Positions 43,518 through 52,932 are shown, numbered from the stretch's first letter. The stretch is 64,000 nucleotides of DNA from JBHIKY01 sp042139015 (GCF_042139015.1 NZ_JBHIKY010000003.1:62001-126000), one strand, 5' to 3'. Notes: generated by a model from the sequence alone, not told the origin. Program-made: numbers and translations.

Positions 43518-43567
43518 GAAAAAGAGTGATTTTCTTTGATTTATAAAAGAAAGTCACTCTTTTTTTG
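43518..43567. terminator. Long hairpin with A/T flanks upstream of the transposase remnant
   Basis: A near-perfect 18-bp stem (AAAAGAGTGA, mismatch, TTTCTTT and complement). The plus strand ends in seven T. It may shield the insertion remnant from read-through, or terminate minus-strand transcripts before yvcI. Confidence 0.65.
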
Positions 43568-43602
43568 TACAATGACAGTAATACATAAAAGGGAGGGGTT
43601 CG

Positions 43603-43728
43603 ATGGTAGAGCGTCCATTATCCATGCATGTAAGCCAGTACGAAGGACTATACGATATAGTGGTCCTTCATCTCCATAAATATAAAACACCATATTCTCC
43701 AGATAGAAACTATGGTGATTATACTTAG
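43603..43728 (+). pseudogene. Remnant of an IS1182-type transposase N-terminus
   Basis: A 41-codon frame with a strong GGGAGGGG ribosome binding site. It starts MVERPLSMHVSQYEGLYDIV, which I recognise as the beginning of IS1182-type transposases (family members continue PKDHLLRQ). The sequence then departs into unrelated codons and stops within the dispersed repeat. Only this head of the gene is left. Confidence 0.55.
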
Positions 43729-43841
43729 AAAAAAAACGGAAGGCGGCGACGTCGGGATCAGCGAAGTCTGAAAATCCATTCTGACGAGGCTTCGCTGAGA
43801 CTGAATTAGTTGAAGATAAGCCCCGCGGAAAGCGTGAGCCT
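43713..43841. repeat. Dispersed repeat, uninterrupted copy (other copy at 4045-4317)
   Basis: It shares TATGG, ATTATACTTAGA, GAAGGCGGCGAC, 30 identical bases (43754-43783) and the tail with AAGCG and GCC with the copy near 4.2 kb. CAGCGAAG/CTTCGCTG can form an inner hairpin. It lies in the 43309-43990 gene-free stretch. Confidence 0.65.
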
Positions 43842-43860
43842 AAATTTACATATTTTAAAC

Positions 43861-43892
43861 AAAAAAATGACACAGACGAAGTGTCTGTGCCG
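43861..43892 (-). terminator. Terminator of trxB
   Basis: The stem GGCACAGAC/GTCTGTGTC (one wobble) followed by TTTTTTT on the minus strand. Confidence 0.82.
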
Positions 43893-43990
43893 TCTAACAT
43901 TATATAAAAGGGGGTCAATTACTAATCTTATTATACCCCTAATTGTGTTTCATAAGTGTTACAAACGAATTAAATCAGATTAACGTTTCA

Positions 43991-44935
43991 TTATGCCTGC
44001 ACGGCATTTTTTAGTTCTTCAACATAATGCTGGGCTGTCTGCGCTGCAAGTGAACCATCCCCTGTGGCGGTAACTATCTGGCGCAGAGATTTCTCGCGGA
44101 GGTCTCCGGCTGCAAAGATTCCAGGAACAGCCGTCTCCATTTCTTCATTTGTTTCAATATAGCCTTCTTCGTTAAGAATACCGAGGTTTTTTACGGATGC
44201 ATTCAGCGGAAGCATCCCGATATATATAAAGGCGCCTTCTGTTTTGAATTCATAGTCCTCGCCTTTTTTCAGGTCGGTCAGTGTTACGCTGCCGACTTTG
44301 CCGTTTTCTTCATTTATTTCTTTCACGACATGGCTCCATTTAAAATCAATTTTGTCGTTGACAAAGGCACGCTGCTGTAAAATCTTCTGGGCACGCAGAT
44401 CGTCACGGCGGTGAATAATAGTTACCTTATTTGCAAAGCGGGTCAGATAGACGGCTTCCTCTACAGCAGAGTCGCCTCCACCGACAACGACGATTTCTTT
44501 TCCCCTAAAAAATGCACCGTCACAAACGGCACAGTAGGAAACACCCCGGCCGCCGAGTTCTTTTTCTCCAGGTACGCCAAGATGCTTATACTCCGCTCCA
44601 GTGGCTACAATGACAGCACGGGCTTTGTATTCTTTTCCGCCGGCATGCACTGTTTTGTATTCTTTCCCGTCCACGATTTCTTTCACATCGCCGTAAGCAT
44701 ACTCAGCACCGAATTTACGGGCGTGCTCAAACATTTTATTTGAAAGATCTGGACCTAAAATATGGTCAAATCCAGGGTAGTTTTCTACGTCCTCTGTGTT
44801 AGCCATCTGGCCGCCGGGAACCCCTCTTTCAAGCATCAGTGTGTCCATTTCTGCGCGTGACGTATACACAGCAGCAGTCATGCCGGCCGGTCCAGCTCCA
44901 GCTATAATTACATCGTAAATTTTGTCCTCAGACAT
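43991..44935 (-). CDS. trxB: Thioredoxin reductase
   Basis: 314 residues. FAD loop IIAGAGPAGMTAAVYTSRA, redox-active CAVC in SYCAVCDGAFF, NADPH loop VVGGGDSAVEEAVYL and the C-terminal FAAGDLREKSLRQIVTATGDGS. It reduces thioredoxin with NADPH. GGAGTG precedes the ATG. Confidence 0.96.
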   Translation of the reverse strand: MSEDKIYDVIIAGAGPAGMTAAVYTSRAEMDTLMLERGVPGGQMANTEDVENYPGFDHILGPDLSNKMFEHARKFGAEYAYGDVKEIVDGKEYKTVHAGGKEYKARAVIVATGAEYKHLGVPGEKELGGRGVSYCAVCDGAFFRGKEIVVVGGGDSAVEEAVYLTRFANKVTIIHRRDDLRAQKILQQRAFVNDKIDFKWSHVVKEINEENGKVGSVTLTDLKKGEDYEFKTEGAFIYIGMLPLNASVKNLGILNEEGYIETNEEMETAVPGIFAAGDLREKSLRQIVTATGDGSLAAQTAQHYVEELKNAVQA

Positions 44936-45104
44936 AACGATTCACTCCTATTCTCTTCATCGTATGGTCCCCTTGGAATGGCAGAGCCATTCTTATATTA
45001 GCGTTTAATTATATCCTCGACTATATCATAGAGAAGGACTTGAGCTCTGTCTACTATTCTGCTCATCAGCCCCGAAGACTTTTATTTTCATGCGGTTCTG
45101 CTGG

Positions 45105-46154
45105 TTACATACGATGGAAGGACGACGCCTCGTATATGACATCGCTTGAAGTCAGCAGTCCGTGTTCAAATTTATCAATCAGAAGAGCTGCCCCTCTGTG
45201 GCCTGCTTTTTTCGCAAACTGCCACCACTTGACTGCTTCCTTCGGCCGGTTTGTCTGATAAGAAGACACCCCATATTGGAAATAGAAATTTCCATCATCC
45301 GTGATAAAGCGCTGGGAAAACATCCGAAAGAAACGGTGGGCATCTTCATATTCACGGACCCGGCAGAGCGTTGCAGCTACCCGGTATAAATGATCTCTGT
45401 CCATAGGTACCGTGTTTTTTAGGGTGGCAGCTGCAGCCTTTGCTTCCTGTTCATGCCCCATATCATTATAAAATACAGCCATTTGGCAGACAGCAGGAAG
45501 GTACTGAATTTCCATGAGCAGATCCTTCGTGTAGGCAAGCGCTTCTTCCGTCTGTCCTTTTAAATAGAGAACCTGTGCAAGCTGACTGTACGCAGGCCAG
45601 TATGATGGATAATCAGTAATAATATCCTCGAGCAGTGCTTCTGCTTCTGTATATTTCTTTTCTTCTATTTTACGTGCGGCTTTTTCATAGGTGAGAATTA
45701 ATTCATCTTCAGTATCTGAATGCTCCAGCTCGCTTTCATCCTCCCGGTCTATGCCGAGAAGATCGAGCAGATCCTTTGCATCCGCAGTGAATTCGCCTTC
45801 CGGAGAATAGTGAAGATACATAACTGCCGCTTCGTGAGCTTTATCAAAAAGCCCTTGATAAGCATAATTATTGGCGAGAAAAAAGTAACATTCGTACATC
45901 GTCTCGTCAAGCTCGTCAAGAACATGATGAAGCAGGTCATTCGACATATCATACTCAGACATGTCCGCGTAAACTGCAGCAAGCTGGCATTGAAACACGC
46001 CCTGTTCCGGGTTAATTTCAATGGCACGTCGTAAATATTTTACAGAGCGTTGAAATTCTTTTTTTTGGTAAGCCAGCACGCCCCGTTTGAAAAAATATTC
46101 ACTATTCTGCAGAAAAGGAATAACCTGCCCTTTATTATTAGTTGTTGTATTCAT
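45105..46154 (-). CDS. TPR-repeat protein
   Basis: 349 residues from the ATG at 46154 (AAGGAAAGG upstream). A tandem of tetratricopeptide units: EYFFKRGVLAYQKKEFQRSVKYLRRAIEINP is a clear one, with more through to about residue 330. The linker near 130-145 is acidic (GIDREDESELEHSDTEDE). No signal peptide or enzyme domain. TPR proteins occupy the same place between trxB and the his operon in B. subtilis relatives (YvcD). Probably a protein-interaction scaffold. Confidence 0.82.
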   Translation of the reverse strand: MNTTTNNKGQVIPFLQNSEYFFKRGVLAYQKKEFQRSVKYLRRAIEINPEQGVFQCQLAAVYADMSEYDMSNDLLHHVLDELDETMYECYFFLANNYAYQGLFDKAHEAAVMYLHYSPEGEFTADAKDLLDLLGIDREDESELEHSDTEDELILTYEKAARKIEEKKYTEAEALLEDIITDYPSYWPAYSQLAQVLYLKGQTEEALAYTKDLLMEIQYLPAVCQMAVFYNDMGHEQEAKAAAATLKNTVPMDRDHLYRVAATLCRVREYEDAHRFFRMFSQRFITDDGNFYFQYGVSSYQTNRPKEAVKWWQFAKKAGHRGAALLIDKFEHGLLTSSDVIYEASSFHRM

Positions 46155-46220
46155 GAAAATCCTTTCCTTCCATAAGTGACCCCGTTTGCAATAGTGCAAG
46201 TATATCATCAAGTTAAGCGT

Positions 46221-46265
46221 AAAAAAAGCTGTCCCTCCTGTAAATTTCCTGAAGGAACAGCTTTG
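46221..46265 (-). terminator. Terminator of the histidine operon
   Basis: The stem AAAGCTGTTCC pairs with GGGACAGCTTT, followed by TTTT on the minus strand, about 90 bases after the hisIE stop. Confidence 0.8.
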
Positions 46266-46351
46266 TAAACATTGACTGTCATGAATAAGCCGTATTTATG
46301 CATAACAATGAATTTTGTCTATATTGCAACACTTTACATAATATACGAATA

Positions 46352-46978
46352 TTACTTACTGTGTCGCTGTTCGAGCACTGCAAGCACCTCATCGAGCGGG
46401 AGCTTTTGTTCCCGGAGCAGTACAAGCAGATGGTAAAGTAAATCGGAGGTTTCCCATTTCAGTTCTTCGGCGTCGCGGTTTTTCGAAGCAATGATTACTT
46501 CACTCGCTTCTTCTCCGACTTTTTTTAAGATTTTATCGACACCCTCCGAAAATAAATAGGTCGTGTAAGCTCCTTCGGGCATTTCCGCCTCGCGCTCAGC
46601 AATTATTTTCTCGAGTTCATTGACTATAGCAAATCGATCCTTCTTCGAAGTTACTTTTTCCTCGAGAAGAGATGAAGAAAAACAGCTGTAGGCTCCCGTG
46701 TGACAAGCAGGACCGGCCGGTACGACCAGAACGACCAGCGCATCCTGATCGCAGTCATAGCGTATATCCTCCACTGTCTGGGTATTGCCGGAGCTGGCTC
46801 CTTTGTGCCAGAGCTCCTGACGGGAACGGCTGTAAAACCATGTTTCCTTTTCCGCGATTGTTTTACGCAGGGATTCTTCATTCATATAAGCAAGCGTCAG
46901 TACTTCTTTGCTGGCAGCATCCTGAACGATAGCAGGAATCAGTCCATTCTCGTCAAAGGTTAAATTTTTGATGTTCAT
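46352..46978 (-). CDS. hisI: Bifunctional phosphoribosyl-AMP cyclohydrolase/phosphoribosyl-ATP pyrophosphatase
   Basis: 208 residues, HisI fused to HisE. The first half has YMNEESLRKTIAEKETWFYSRSRQELWHKG and DCDQDALVVLV with the zinc Cys; the second has EGVDKILKKVGEEASEVIIASKN of the pyrophosphatase. Steps 2 and 3 of histidine synthesis. The start overlaps the hisF stop (ATGA). Confidence 0.96.
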   Translation of the reverse strand: MNIKNLTFDENGLIPAIVQDAASKEVLTLAYMNEESLRKTIAEKETWFYSRSRQELWHKGASSGNTQTVEDIRYDCDQDALVVLVVPAGPACHTGAYSCFSSSLLEEKVTSKKDRFAIVNELEKIIAEREAEMPEGAYTTYLFSEGVDKILKKVGEEASEVIIASKNRDAEELKWETSDLLYHLLVLLREQKLPLDEVLAVLEQRHSK

Positions 46979-47733
46979 CGGACGACCACCCCTTTCCCAC
47001 GCAAGTATTCTTTTACCTCTTCGACCGAGGTCTCTTTGTAATGAAAAATGGAAGCCGCTAACGCCGCGTCCGCTTCAGCTTCGTCAAATACCTCAACAAA
47101 GTGCTCCCTTGCCCCTGCTCCACCGGATGCAATGACGGGCACACTCACTGCTTCGTTCACTCTTTTTGTTAACGGAAGATCAAAGCCGGTTTTTGCACCG
47201 TCCTGATCCATACTGGTGAGCAGAATTTCTCCCGCACCGCGGCTGACGACTTCTTTTGCCCAGTCTGTAACTTCCCAGTCCGTCGGTGTCCGCCCCCCGT
47301 GGGTGTAAATTCTCCAGGAGTCCAAAGTGTCGTCATATTTGGCATCAATTGCAACGACAATACACTGAGAGCCGAAGTAATCGGCTCCTTCTGTAATTAA
47401 TTTGGGGCGGTTTACGGCAGCCGTATTAAGCGAAACTTTATCCGCACCAGCCCGTAGAATTTTTTTCATATCTTCAATGGAATTAATGCCTCCGCCTACT
47501 GTAAAAGGTATGGCAAGTGTTCCAGCCACCTCTTTTACGACCTCCACCATCGTCTTCCGCCCTTCGTGTGAAGCGGAGATATCAAGAAACACGAGTTCAT
47601 CAGCACCCTGTTCATCGTAAAAAGCCGCCAGCTCCACAGGATCTCCAGCGTCACGGAGGTCTACGAACTGAACTCCTTTCACGACTCGTCCTTCTGTCAC
47701 ATCCAGACAGGGGATAATTCGTTTCGTCAGCAT
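46975..47733 (-). CDS. hisF: Imidazole glycerol phosphate synthase cyclase subunit
   Basis: 252 residues, a TIM barrel with duplicated halves: RIIPCLDVTEGRVVKG with the catalytic Asp11, TVGGGINSIED, and VIASGGAGAREHF. It works with HisH. It overlaps the hisA stop by one base (TGATG). Confidence 0.97.
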   Translation of the reverse strand: MLTKRIIPCLDVTEGRVVKGVQFVDLRDAGDPVELAAFYDEQGADELVFLDISASHEGRKTMVEVVKEVAGTLAIPFTVGGGINSIEDMKKILRAGADKVSLNTAAVNRPKLITEGADYFGSQCIVVAIDAKYDDTLDSWRIYTHGGRTPTDWEVTDWAKEVVSRGAGEILLTSMDQDGAKTGFDLPLTKRVNEAVSVPVIASGGAGAREHFVEVFDEAEADAALAASIFHYKETSVEEVKEYLRGKGVVVR

Positions 47734-48467
47734 CAGAGAGCAGCCTCCTTTATCGCTTTTTCCAAATCGATTTTACCAGTATAAATGGCTTTTCCCACGA
47801 TAGCTCCGGATACACCCTTTTCTTTTTGTGCGGTGAGTACCTTCAGGTCACCAAGACTGCTGACGCCGCCTGAGGCAATAACATGGCGGCCGGTAGCTTC
47901 GGCGAGCTCGGCAATCGCTTGAACATTCGGCCCTGAGAGCATACCGTCCTTTGCAATATCTGTAAAAATGAATATTTCTGCACCGTATTCTGCCATTTTT
48001 CTGCCAAGCTCTACAGCGGTAACTTCAGAGGTCTCGAGCCAGCCGTTGACCGCCACGAACCCGTCTCTGGCATCAAGTCCGATCGCGATCTGTCCAGGAT
48101 ACTTGGCAAGCATGTCTTTAGCGAATTCTGGATGCTGCACTGCCACACTTCCAAGAATGACACGGTCTACTCCGTTCTCGAGGTAATAGGCAACGTCTTC
48201 TGCCGTCCGGATGCCTCCGCCGACCTGGACTTGAACATTAAGCTCGGCAGCCGCACGGATCACGTGCTCATGATTAATGAGCTTTTTCTCTTTAGCACCG
48301 TCTAAATCCACCATATGTATCCAGGAAGCACCAGCCTCTGCGAAGCGCATGGCCATATCAAAAGGAGAATCTCCATATATCGTTTCCTTTTCATAGTCCC
48401 CCTGCAATAGACGAACGCATTTGCCTCCCCGCATATCAATTGCAGGGTATACAATAAAATTACTCAT
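47733..48467 (-). CDS. hisA: Phosphoribosylformimino-5-aminoimidazole carboxamide ribotide isomerase
   Basis: 244 residues from the ATG at 48467 (AAGGGAG upstream); a longer frame to 48509 runs into hisH. VYPAIDMRGGKCVRLLQGDY, QVGGGIRTAEDV, FTDIAKDGMLSGPN and VIASGGVSSLGDL show the HisA TIM barrel. It overlaps the hisH end by 8 bases. Confidence 0.96.
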   Translation of the reverse strand: MSNFIVYPAIDMRGGKCVRLLQGDYEKETIYGDSPFDMAMRFAEAGASWIHMVDLDGAKEKKLINHEHVIRAAAELNVQVQVGGGIRTAEDVAYYLENGVDRVILGSVAVQHPEFAKDMLAKYPGQIAIGLDARDGFVAVNGWLETSEVTAVELGRKMAEYGAEIFIFTDIAKDGMLSGPNVQAIAELAEATGRHVIASGGVSSLGDLKVLTAQKEKGVSGAIVGKAIYTGKIDLEKAIKEAAL

Positions 48468-49107
48468 AGGTACGGCTCCCTTCTGCCACAAGCTTTCCGA
48501 AGTTTTCAAGCATTTTTACGCCAATGTGGCTGCTTTTTTCCGGGTGGAACTGGGTGCCGAGAATACGCCCTCGCCCGACCACCGCAGGCACTTCTTCTCC
48601 TCCGTATTCACTGACAGCAATCAAGACATCATCATCTTCTGTCTGAATCAGATAAGAATGGACAAAATATACGTGGCCTTCCTCGACCTCCCGCAGAACA
48701 TCATGCTGCGGCTGATGAAAACGGAGTTTGTTCCAGCCCATGTGCGGCACCTTGTAGGTTTCTCCACTTTCTTCTTTTCCCGTAAAACGCCTGGCATATC
48801 CGTTCAACAGGGCGAGCCCTTTTGTGTCACCATGCTCCTCGCTGCCTTCAAACAGCAGCTGCATGCCAAGACAGATCCCTAAAAGCGGCTTTCCATCTGC
48901 CGCCCACTGCCGGATAAAATCTTCCTGGTTTTTCTCTTTTAAGAGCGTCATTGCGTCGCGGAACGCACCGACTCCAGGCAGAATCAAACCATCTGCCCTG
49001 CCGAGCTCTTCTGGATCTTCAGATAGGAAATAGTCGAGACCGAGCCGTTCAAGTGCTTTGCTGACACTGTGAAGATTTCCCATTCCATAGTCGATAATCC
49101 CGATCAT
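48460..49107 (-). CDS. hisH: Imidazole glycerol phosphate synthase glutaminase subunit
   Basis: 215 residues, class I glutamine amidotransferase: IIDYGMGNLHSVSKAL, nucleophile in LLGICLGMQLLF, and the His-Glu pair in GTQFHPEKSSHIG. It supplies ammonia to HisF. AGAAAGGATGGGAAG precedes the ATG, 20 bases after hisB. Confidence 0.97.
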   Translation of the reverse strand: MIGIIDYGMGNLHSVSKALERLGLDYFLSEDPEELGRADGLILPGVGAFRDAMTLLKEKNQEDFIRQWAADGKPLLGICLGMQLLFEGSEEHGDTKGLALLNGYARRFTGKEESGETYKVPHMGWNKLRFHQPQHDVLREVEEGHVYFVHSYLIQTEDDDVLIAVSEYGGEEVPAVVGRGRILGTQFHPEKSSHIGVKMLENFGKLVAEGSRTYE

Positions 49108-49127
49108 CGCTTCCCATCCTTTCTTTA

Positions 49128-49718
49128 TTAAAGCATTCCTTTTGTTGACGGTATTCCTTTTACGCGAGGGTCGAGCTGAGTAGCCTCATCAAGCGCCCGA
49201 GCCATAGCTTTAAAAACAGCTTCTGCCATATGATGAGTGTTATGGCCGTAATGAACGATTACATGCAGGTTCATCCGCGCCTCAAGTGCAAATTTCCACA
49301 AAAATTCATGGATAAGCTCTGTATCAAATGTTCCGACTTTTTCCCCAGGGAATTGGGCACGGAATTCAAGGTGCGGCCGATTGCTCAGATCTACCACAAC
49401 CTGCGCAAGTGTTTCATCCATCGGCACAAAGGCATTGCCATAGCGTCGGATCCCTTTTTTATCACCTAGTGCCTCCTTAAACACTTCACCGAGGCAGATG
49501 CCTATATCTTCTGTCGTATGGTGATCATCTACTTCGGTATCTCCGGAAGCTTTCACGGTTAAATCAAAATGGCCGTGCTTTGTAAACAAATCGAGCATAT
49601 GTGTCATAAACGGAACCCCGGTGGATATTTCACTCTGTCCTTCTCCGTCTATATTCATTGCCAGCTGAATTTGGGTTTCCTTCGTGTTTCGTTCAATCGA
49701 GCTTTTCCGTTCTGTCAT
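49128..49718 (-). CDS. hisB: Imidazoleglycerol-phosphate dehydratase
   Basis: 196 residues. The two metal-binding motifs DDHHTTEDIGI and HNTHHMAEAVFKA are intact. It overlaps hisD by 4 bases. Confidence 0.97.
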   Translation of the reverse strand: MTERKSSIERNTKETQIQLAMNIDGEGQSEISTGVPFMTHMLDLFTKHGHFDLTVKASGDTEVDDHHTTEDIGICLGEVFKEALGDKKGIRRYGNAFVPMDETLAQVVVDLSNRPHLEFRAQFPGEKVGTFDTELIHEFLWKFALEARMNLHVIVHYGHNTHHMAEAVFKAMARALDEATQLDPRVKGIPSTKGML

Positions 49719-50992
49719 TTCGATTCTCCCCTTTTTCGTATCTCCACCGCACGTGCATGTGCCTCCAGTCCTTCAAGTCTTGCAAGAGAGGCAATATCAT
49801 CAGCGTCTCTGAGAAATGCTTCTTGACTATAGGAGATGATGCTGGATTTTTTCGTAAAATCATCCACATTCAGCGGACTGGAAAAACGGGCCGTACCGTT
49901 CGTCGGCAGAACATGATTCGGGCCGGCGAAATAATCCCCGACCGGCTCCGGGCTGTATGGGCCGAGAAAAATCGCACCGGCGTGGCGTATCTTTCCAAGC
50001 AGCGCCTGGGGATTTTCAGTCAGCAGCTCGAGATGCTCGGGGGCAAGCTTATTGACCGCTTCCAGCGCTTCTTCCATCGATCCGGCGGTATAAATAGCTC
50101 CATAATCACGGATAGAGGCGGAAGCTATCTCTTTTCTTGGAAGCTGTTCAAGCTGCTTATCTACTTCTGCGGCAACTTCCTCCGCTAACGTAGTTGAAGT
50201 CGTCACAAGCACTGAGGACGCCATTTCATCGTGCTCTGCCTGGGACAATAAGTCGGACGCCACCTCGGCAGCCGAAGCTGTTTCATCTGCAAGCACAACG
50301 ATTTCACTCGGGCCGGCAATCATATCTATATCCACCTGCCCGAACACGGCCCGCTTTGCAAGGGCTACATAAATATTACCCGGTCCCACGATCTTATCGA
50401 CCTTCGGAACCGTTTCGGTACCATATGCAAGGGCGGCAATCGCCTGGGCGCCGCCAGCTTTAATAATGGTCTTCACTCCAAGCTCGGCCGCCGTAACTAA
50501 AACTGCGGGGGAGAGCTCCCCATATTTATTTGGCGGCGAGCACATGACAATATTCTTTACTCCGGCTGTCTGAGCTGGAATGACATTCATCATGATTGTC
50601 GAAGGATAGGCCGCTTTTCCTCCTGGGACATACACGCCAGCCGAATCCAGAGCAGTTACCTGCTGACCGAGCATTGTTCCATCTGATTTTGTCGTGAACC
50701 AGGACTGTCTCCGCTGCCGTTCATGAAAGGAACGGATATTGGCAATCGCACGCCTTATCGCTCCTAGAGCTTTTTCATCCACCAGTTCATAAGCCTGCTT
50801 AGTTTCTTCGGGATCGGGAAGAAATGTTCCAAGCTTTGCGCCGTCAAACATTTCCGTTAAATCCTTCATTGCTTTGTCGCCATTTTCCCTTACCTGGCGG
50901 ATAATCGCTTCCACTGATTCCTGCTGCTTTTCCGTGCCGCTTTCAACGGATCGGCTGAGGCTGACGTTTTTGCTTAGCTTCGTAATATTCAC
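49715..50992 (-). CDS. hisD: Histidinol dehydrogenase
   Basis: 425 residues. AGVYVPGGKAAYPST, IVGPGNIYVALAKRAVFG, MIAGPSEIVVLAD and PEHLELLTE are family motifs; zinc ligands lie in QAEHDE and the C-terminal part. It catalyses the last two oxidations to histidine. It overlaps hisG by 4 bases. Confidence 0.97.
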   Translation of the reverse strand: MNITKLSKNVSLSRSVESGTEKQQESVEAIIRQVRENGDKAMKDLTEMFDGAKLGTFLPDPEETKQAYELVDEKALGAIRRAIANIRSFHERQRRQSWFTTKSDGTMLGQQVTALDSAGVYVPGGKAAYPSTIMMNVIPAQTAGVKNIVMCSPPNKYGELSPAVLVTAAELGVKTIIKAGGAQAIAALAYGTETVPKVDKIVGPGNIYVALAKRAVFGQVDIDMIAGPSEIVVLADETASAAEVASDLLSQAEHDEMASSVLVTTSTTLAEEVAAEVDKQLEQLPRKEIASASIRDYGAIYTAGSMEEALEAVNKLAPEHLELLTENPQALLGKIRHAGAIFLGPYSPEPVGDYFAGPNHVLPTNGTARFSSPLNVDDFTKKSSIISYSQEAFLRDADDIASLARLEGLEAHARAVEIRKRGESK

Positions 50993-51627
50993 AATTCATC
51001 CTCCTCCACTACTCGTGCCAGTCTTTCCACAATATCATCAATCAGTTCATCCTTCATCCGGTAGCTGACAGGATTTACAATGACGCGAGAGGTGATAGGA
51101 ACGATTGTTTCAAGCTCGATCAGCCCATTTTCACGGAGAGTTCGGCCGGTAGAAACAATATCAACTATGCGGTCCGCAAGGCCGATCAGCGGAGCCAGTT
51201 CAATCGAACCGTTCAGTTTAATAATTTCCACCTGCTCGCCCTGCTCTTTAAAATATTGAGTTGCGAGGTTAGGATATTTTGAAGCTACCTTCGGATTTAT
51301 ATCTGTTTTTTCATAGCCCGGCAGCCCAGCAACAGCCATATAGCATTCACTTATCTTTAGATCAAGGACTTCGTATACATCTCGTTTTTCTTCTATCATC
51401 GTATCCTTGCCGGCAACACCGAGATCAGCGACACCATGCTCGACATAAGTCGGCACATCCATCGGCTTTGCCAGAATAAAACGCATCCCTGCTTCCGGCG
51501 CATCTACGATCAGCTTACGGGAATCATCAAATTCCGGCGGCAGTGCGAAGCCTGCTTCACGGAGCATATCTGCTGCTTCTTCAAATATACGCCCTTTCGG
51601 CATCGCTACCGTTAACGGTTCAGTCAT
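50989..51627 (-). CDS. hisG: ATP phosphoribosyltransferase, short form
   Basis: 212 residues, the short HisG that lacks the regulatory C-terminal domain and needs HisZ. VAMPKGRIFEEAADML, DLGVAGKDTM and the PRPP loop IVDIVSTGRTLRENGL are clear. It overlaps hisZ by 8 bases, consistent with the two acting as one complex. Confidence 0.96.
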   Translation of the reverse strand: MTEPLTVAMPKGRIFEEAADMLREAGFALPPEFDDSRKLIVDAPEAGMRFILAKPMDVPTYVEHGVADLGVAGKDTMIEEKRDVYEVLDLKISECYMAVAGLPGYEKTDINPKVASKYPNLATQYFKEQGEQVEIIKLNGSIELAPLIGLADRIVDIVSTGRTLRENGLIELETIVPITSRVIVNPVSYRMKDELIDDIVERLARVVEEDEL

Positions 51628-52807
51628 CGCTGCTGCCTCCTTTTTTCTTTCCTATATAGTATACGACGTCTGCAAACGCCCTGCTTAGTTCATCCATATT
51701 TTCAACACCCTGCAGATCCTGCAGCACAACGAGTTCGCCTTCTTTTCTTCTGGCTGCCGCTTCCTGGATCGCTTCTTTGCGGCGTTCGCGGCTGCAGACA
51801 ATGCACGTTTGCTCAGGCAGCGCTTTCGTTTCTCCAAGCGCTTCTGCCAGCAGGTCAAGCCGGATTCCGAAACCGGTAGCCTGGGCCGGACGGTCAAACT
51901 TCTGCAGTAATTCATCATACCGGCCGCCGCTTGATAATGGAAAGCCTAGCCGGCTTCCATAGCCTTCAAAAACGACCCCTGTATAGTAACTCATATGCAT
52001 GACAAGATTCAGGTCAATCTTCATATGCTCGCTGACACCGTAGCCGTCCAGCACCTCCCAGAGCTGTTCAAGATCCTCGAGAGCTTTTGCTGCGCGTCCG
52101 TTTTGAACGAGGTCCTTTGCTTCTCCCAGCTTATGGATACCCCCGCGGAGATTCAGCAGCCCGAGCAGACGTTTTTCATCAATCGATGACAGCGGCAGGC
52201 TTTTCACATGCTGGCGGTAACCAACGTAATTTTTTTCATATAGATAACGGCGCAGTGCATCAGCCCGTTCTTCGCTCCCTACGACATCAAGAAGTAATGC
52301 GTTTACGTAGCCAATATGTCCGATTGCGATTTGAAAGTTTTTCAGTCCTGCTTTTTTCAGTGCGCTGACCATTAAGGCAATAACCTCTCCATCTGCACTA
52401 GCCGTTCCATCGCCGACAAGTTCAACTCCCATTTGTTCAAACTCAGCCGGGCGCCCGCCTTCTATTTGCTGGGCCCGAAACAGATTGGTGTGATATGAAA
52501 GCCGCAGCGGAAACGATTGGTCTTTTAAACTCGATGCAGCTACACGTGCGATGGGAGCTGTCATGTCCGGCCGCAGAACGAGGGTGTTTCCATCTTTGTC
52601 GAGCAGCTTAAAAAGCTGCTGATCAAGAATGGCCGAGGCTTTTCCGACCGTATCATAATATTCCAGCGCAGGAGTTTCAATCGGCAGATAGCCCCAGCTG
52701 CTGATTTCTGACTCCATGCTGGTTCTGACGCTGTGTTTCGTTTGATGGTAGGAAGGTAGCGTGTCACGCATACCAACCGGCTTTTCAAACATAAATGGTG
52801 TGCTCAT
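51620..52807 (-). CDS. hisZ: ATP phosphoribosyltransferase regulatory subunit
   Basis: About 395 residues, a histidyl-tRNA synthetase-like catalytic fold without the anticodon domain function: motif 2-like LRPDMTAPIARVAASSL and FRAQQIEGGRPAEFEQMGVE, motif 3-like GRYDELLQKF. It pairs with short HisG. The ATG at 52807 (MSTPFMFEKPVGMRDTLP) is preferred to one at 52819, which directly abuts AAAGG. First gene of hisZGDBHAFI. Confidence 0.94.
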   Translation of the reverse strand: MSTPFMFEKPVGMRDTLPSYHQTKHSVRTSMESEISSWGYLPIETPALEYYDTVGKASAILDQQLFKLLDKDGNTLVLRPDMTAPIARVAASSLKDQSFPLRLSYHTNLFRAQQIEGGRPAEFEQMGVELVGDGTASADGEVIALMVSALKKAGLKNFQIAIGHIGYVNALLLDVVGSEERADALRRYLYEKNYVGYRQHVKSLPLSSIDEKRLLGLLNLRGGIHKLGEAKDLVQNGRAAKALEDLEQLWEVLDGYGVSEHMKIDLNLVMHMSYYTGVVFEGYGSRLGFPLSSGGRYDELLQKFDRPAQATGFGIRLDLLAEALGETKALPEQTCIVCSRERRKEAIQEAAARRKEGELVVLQDLQGVENMDELSRAFADVVYYIGKKKGGSSDD

Positions 52808-52899
52808 GGGAGGATACATCCTTTCAACGTTAGCTGCTGTATGATCATTTACTTTTTACTTTAGTTCGCTAATGTACTATCGAGATAAAGCATTATAAC

Positions 52900-52932
52900 G
52901 TGTAGTTTACACCGGTTTTTTTACTGCGTCAA
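52900..52932 (-). promoter_or_regulatory. Promoter of the his operon with a palindrome over the -10 region
   Basis: On the minus strand TTGACG (52932-52927), 17 bases, TAAACT (52909-52904). The palindrome GTGTA-AAC-TACAC (52912-52900) covers the -10 and is a candidate operator. A perfect TATAAT lies a little further downstream (about 52897-52892) but has no -35 at the right distance. No T-box leader is present. Confidence 0.5.

Noticed and set aside
43541..43918. 125-residue minus-strand frame between yvcI and trxB
   Set aside because: It runs across the transposase remnant, the dispersed repeat and the trxB terminator, and has no family resemblance.
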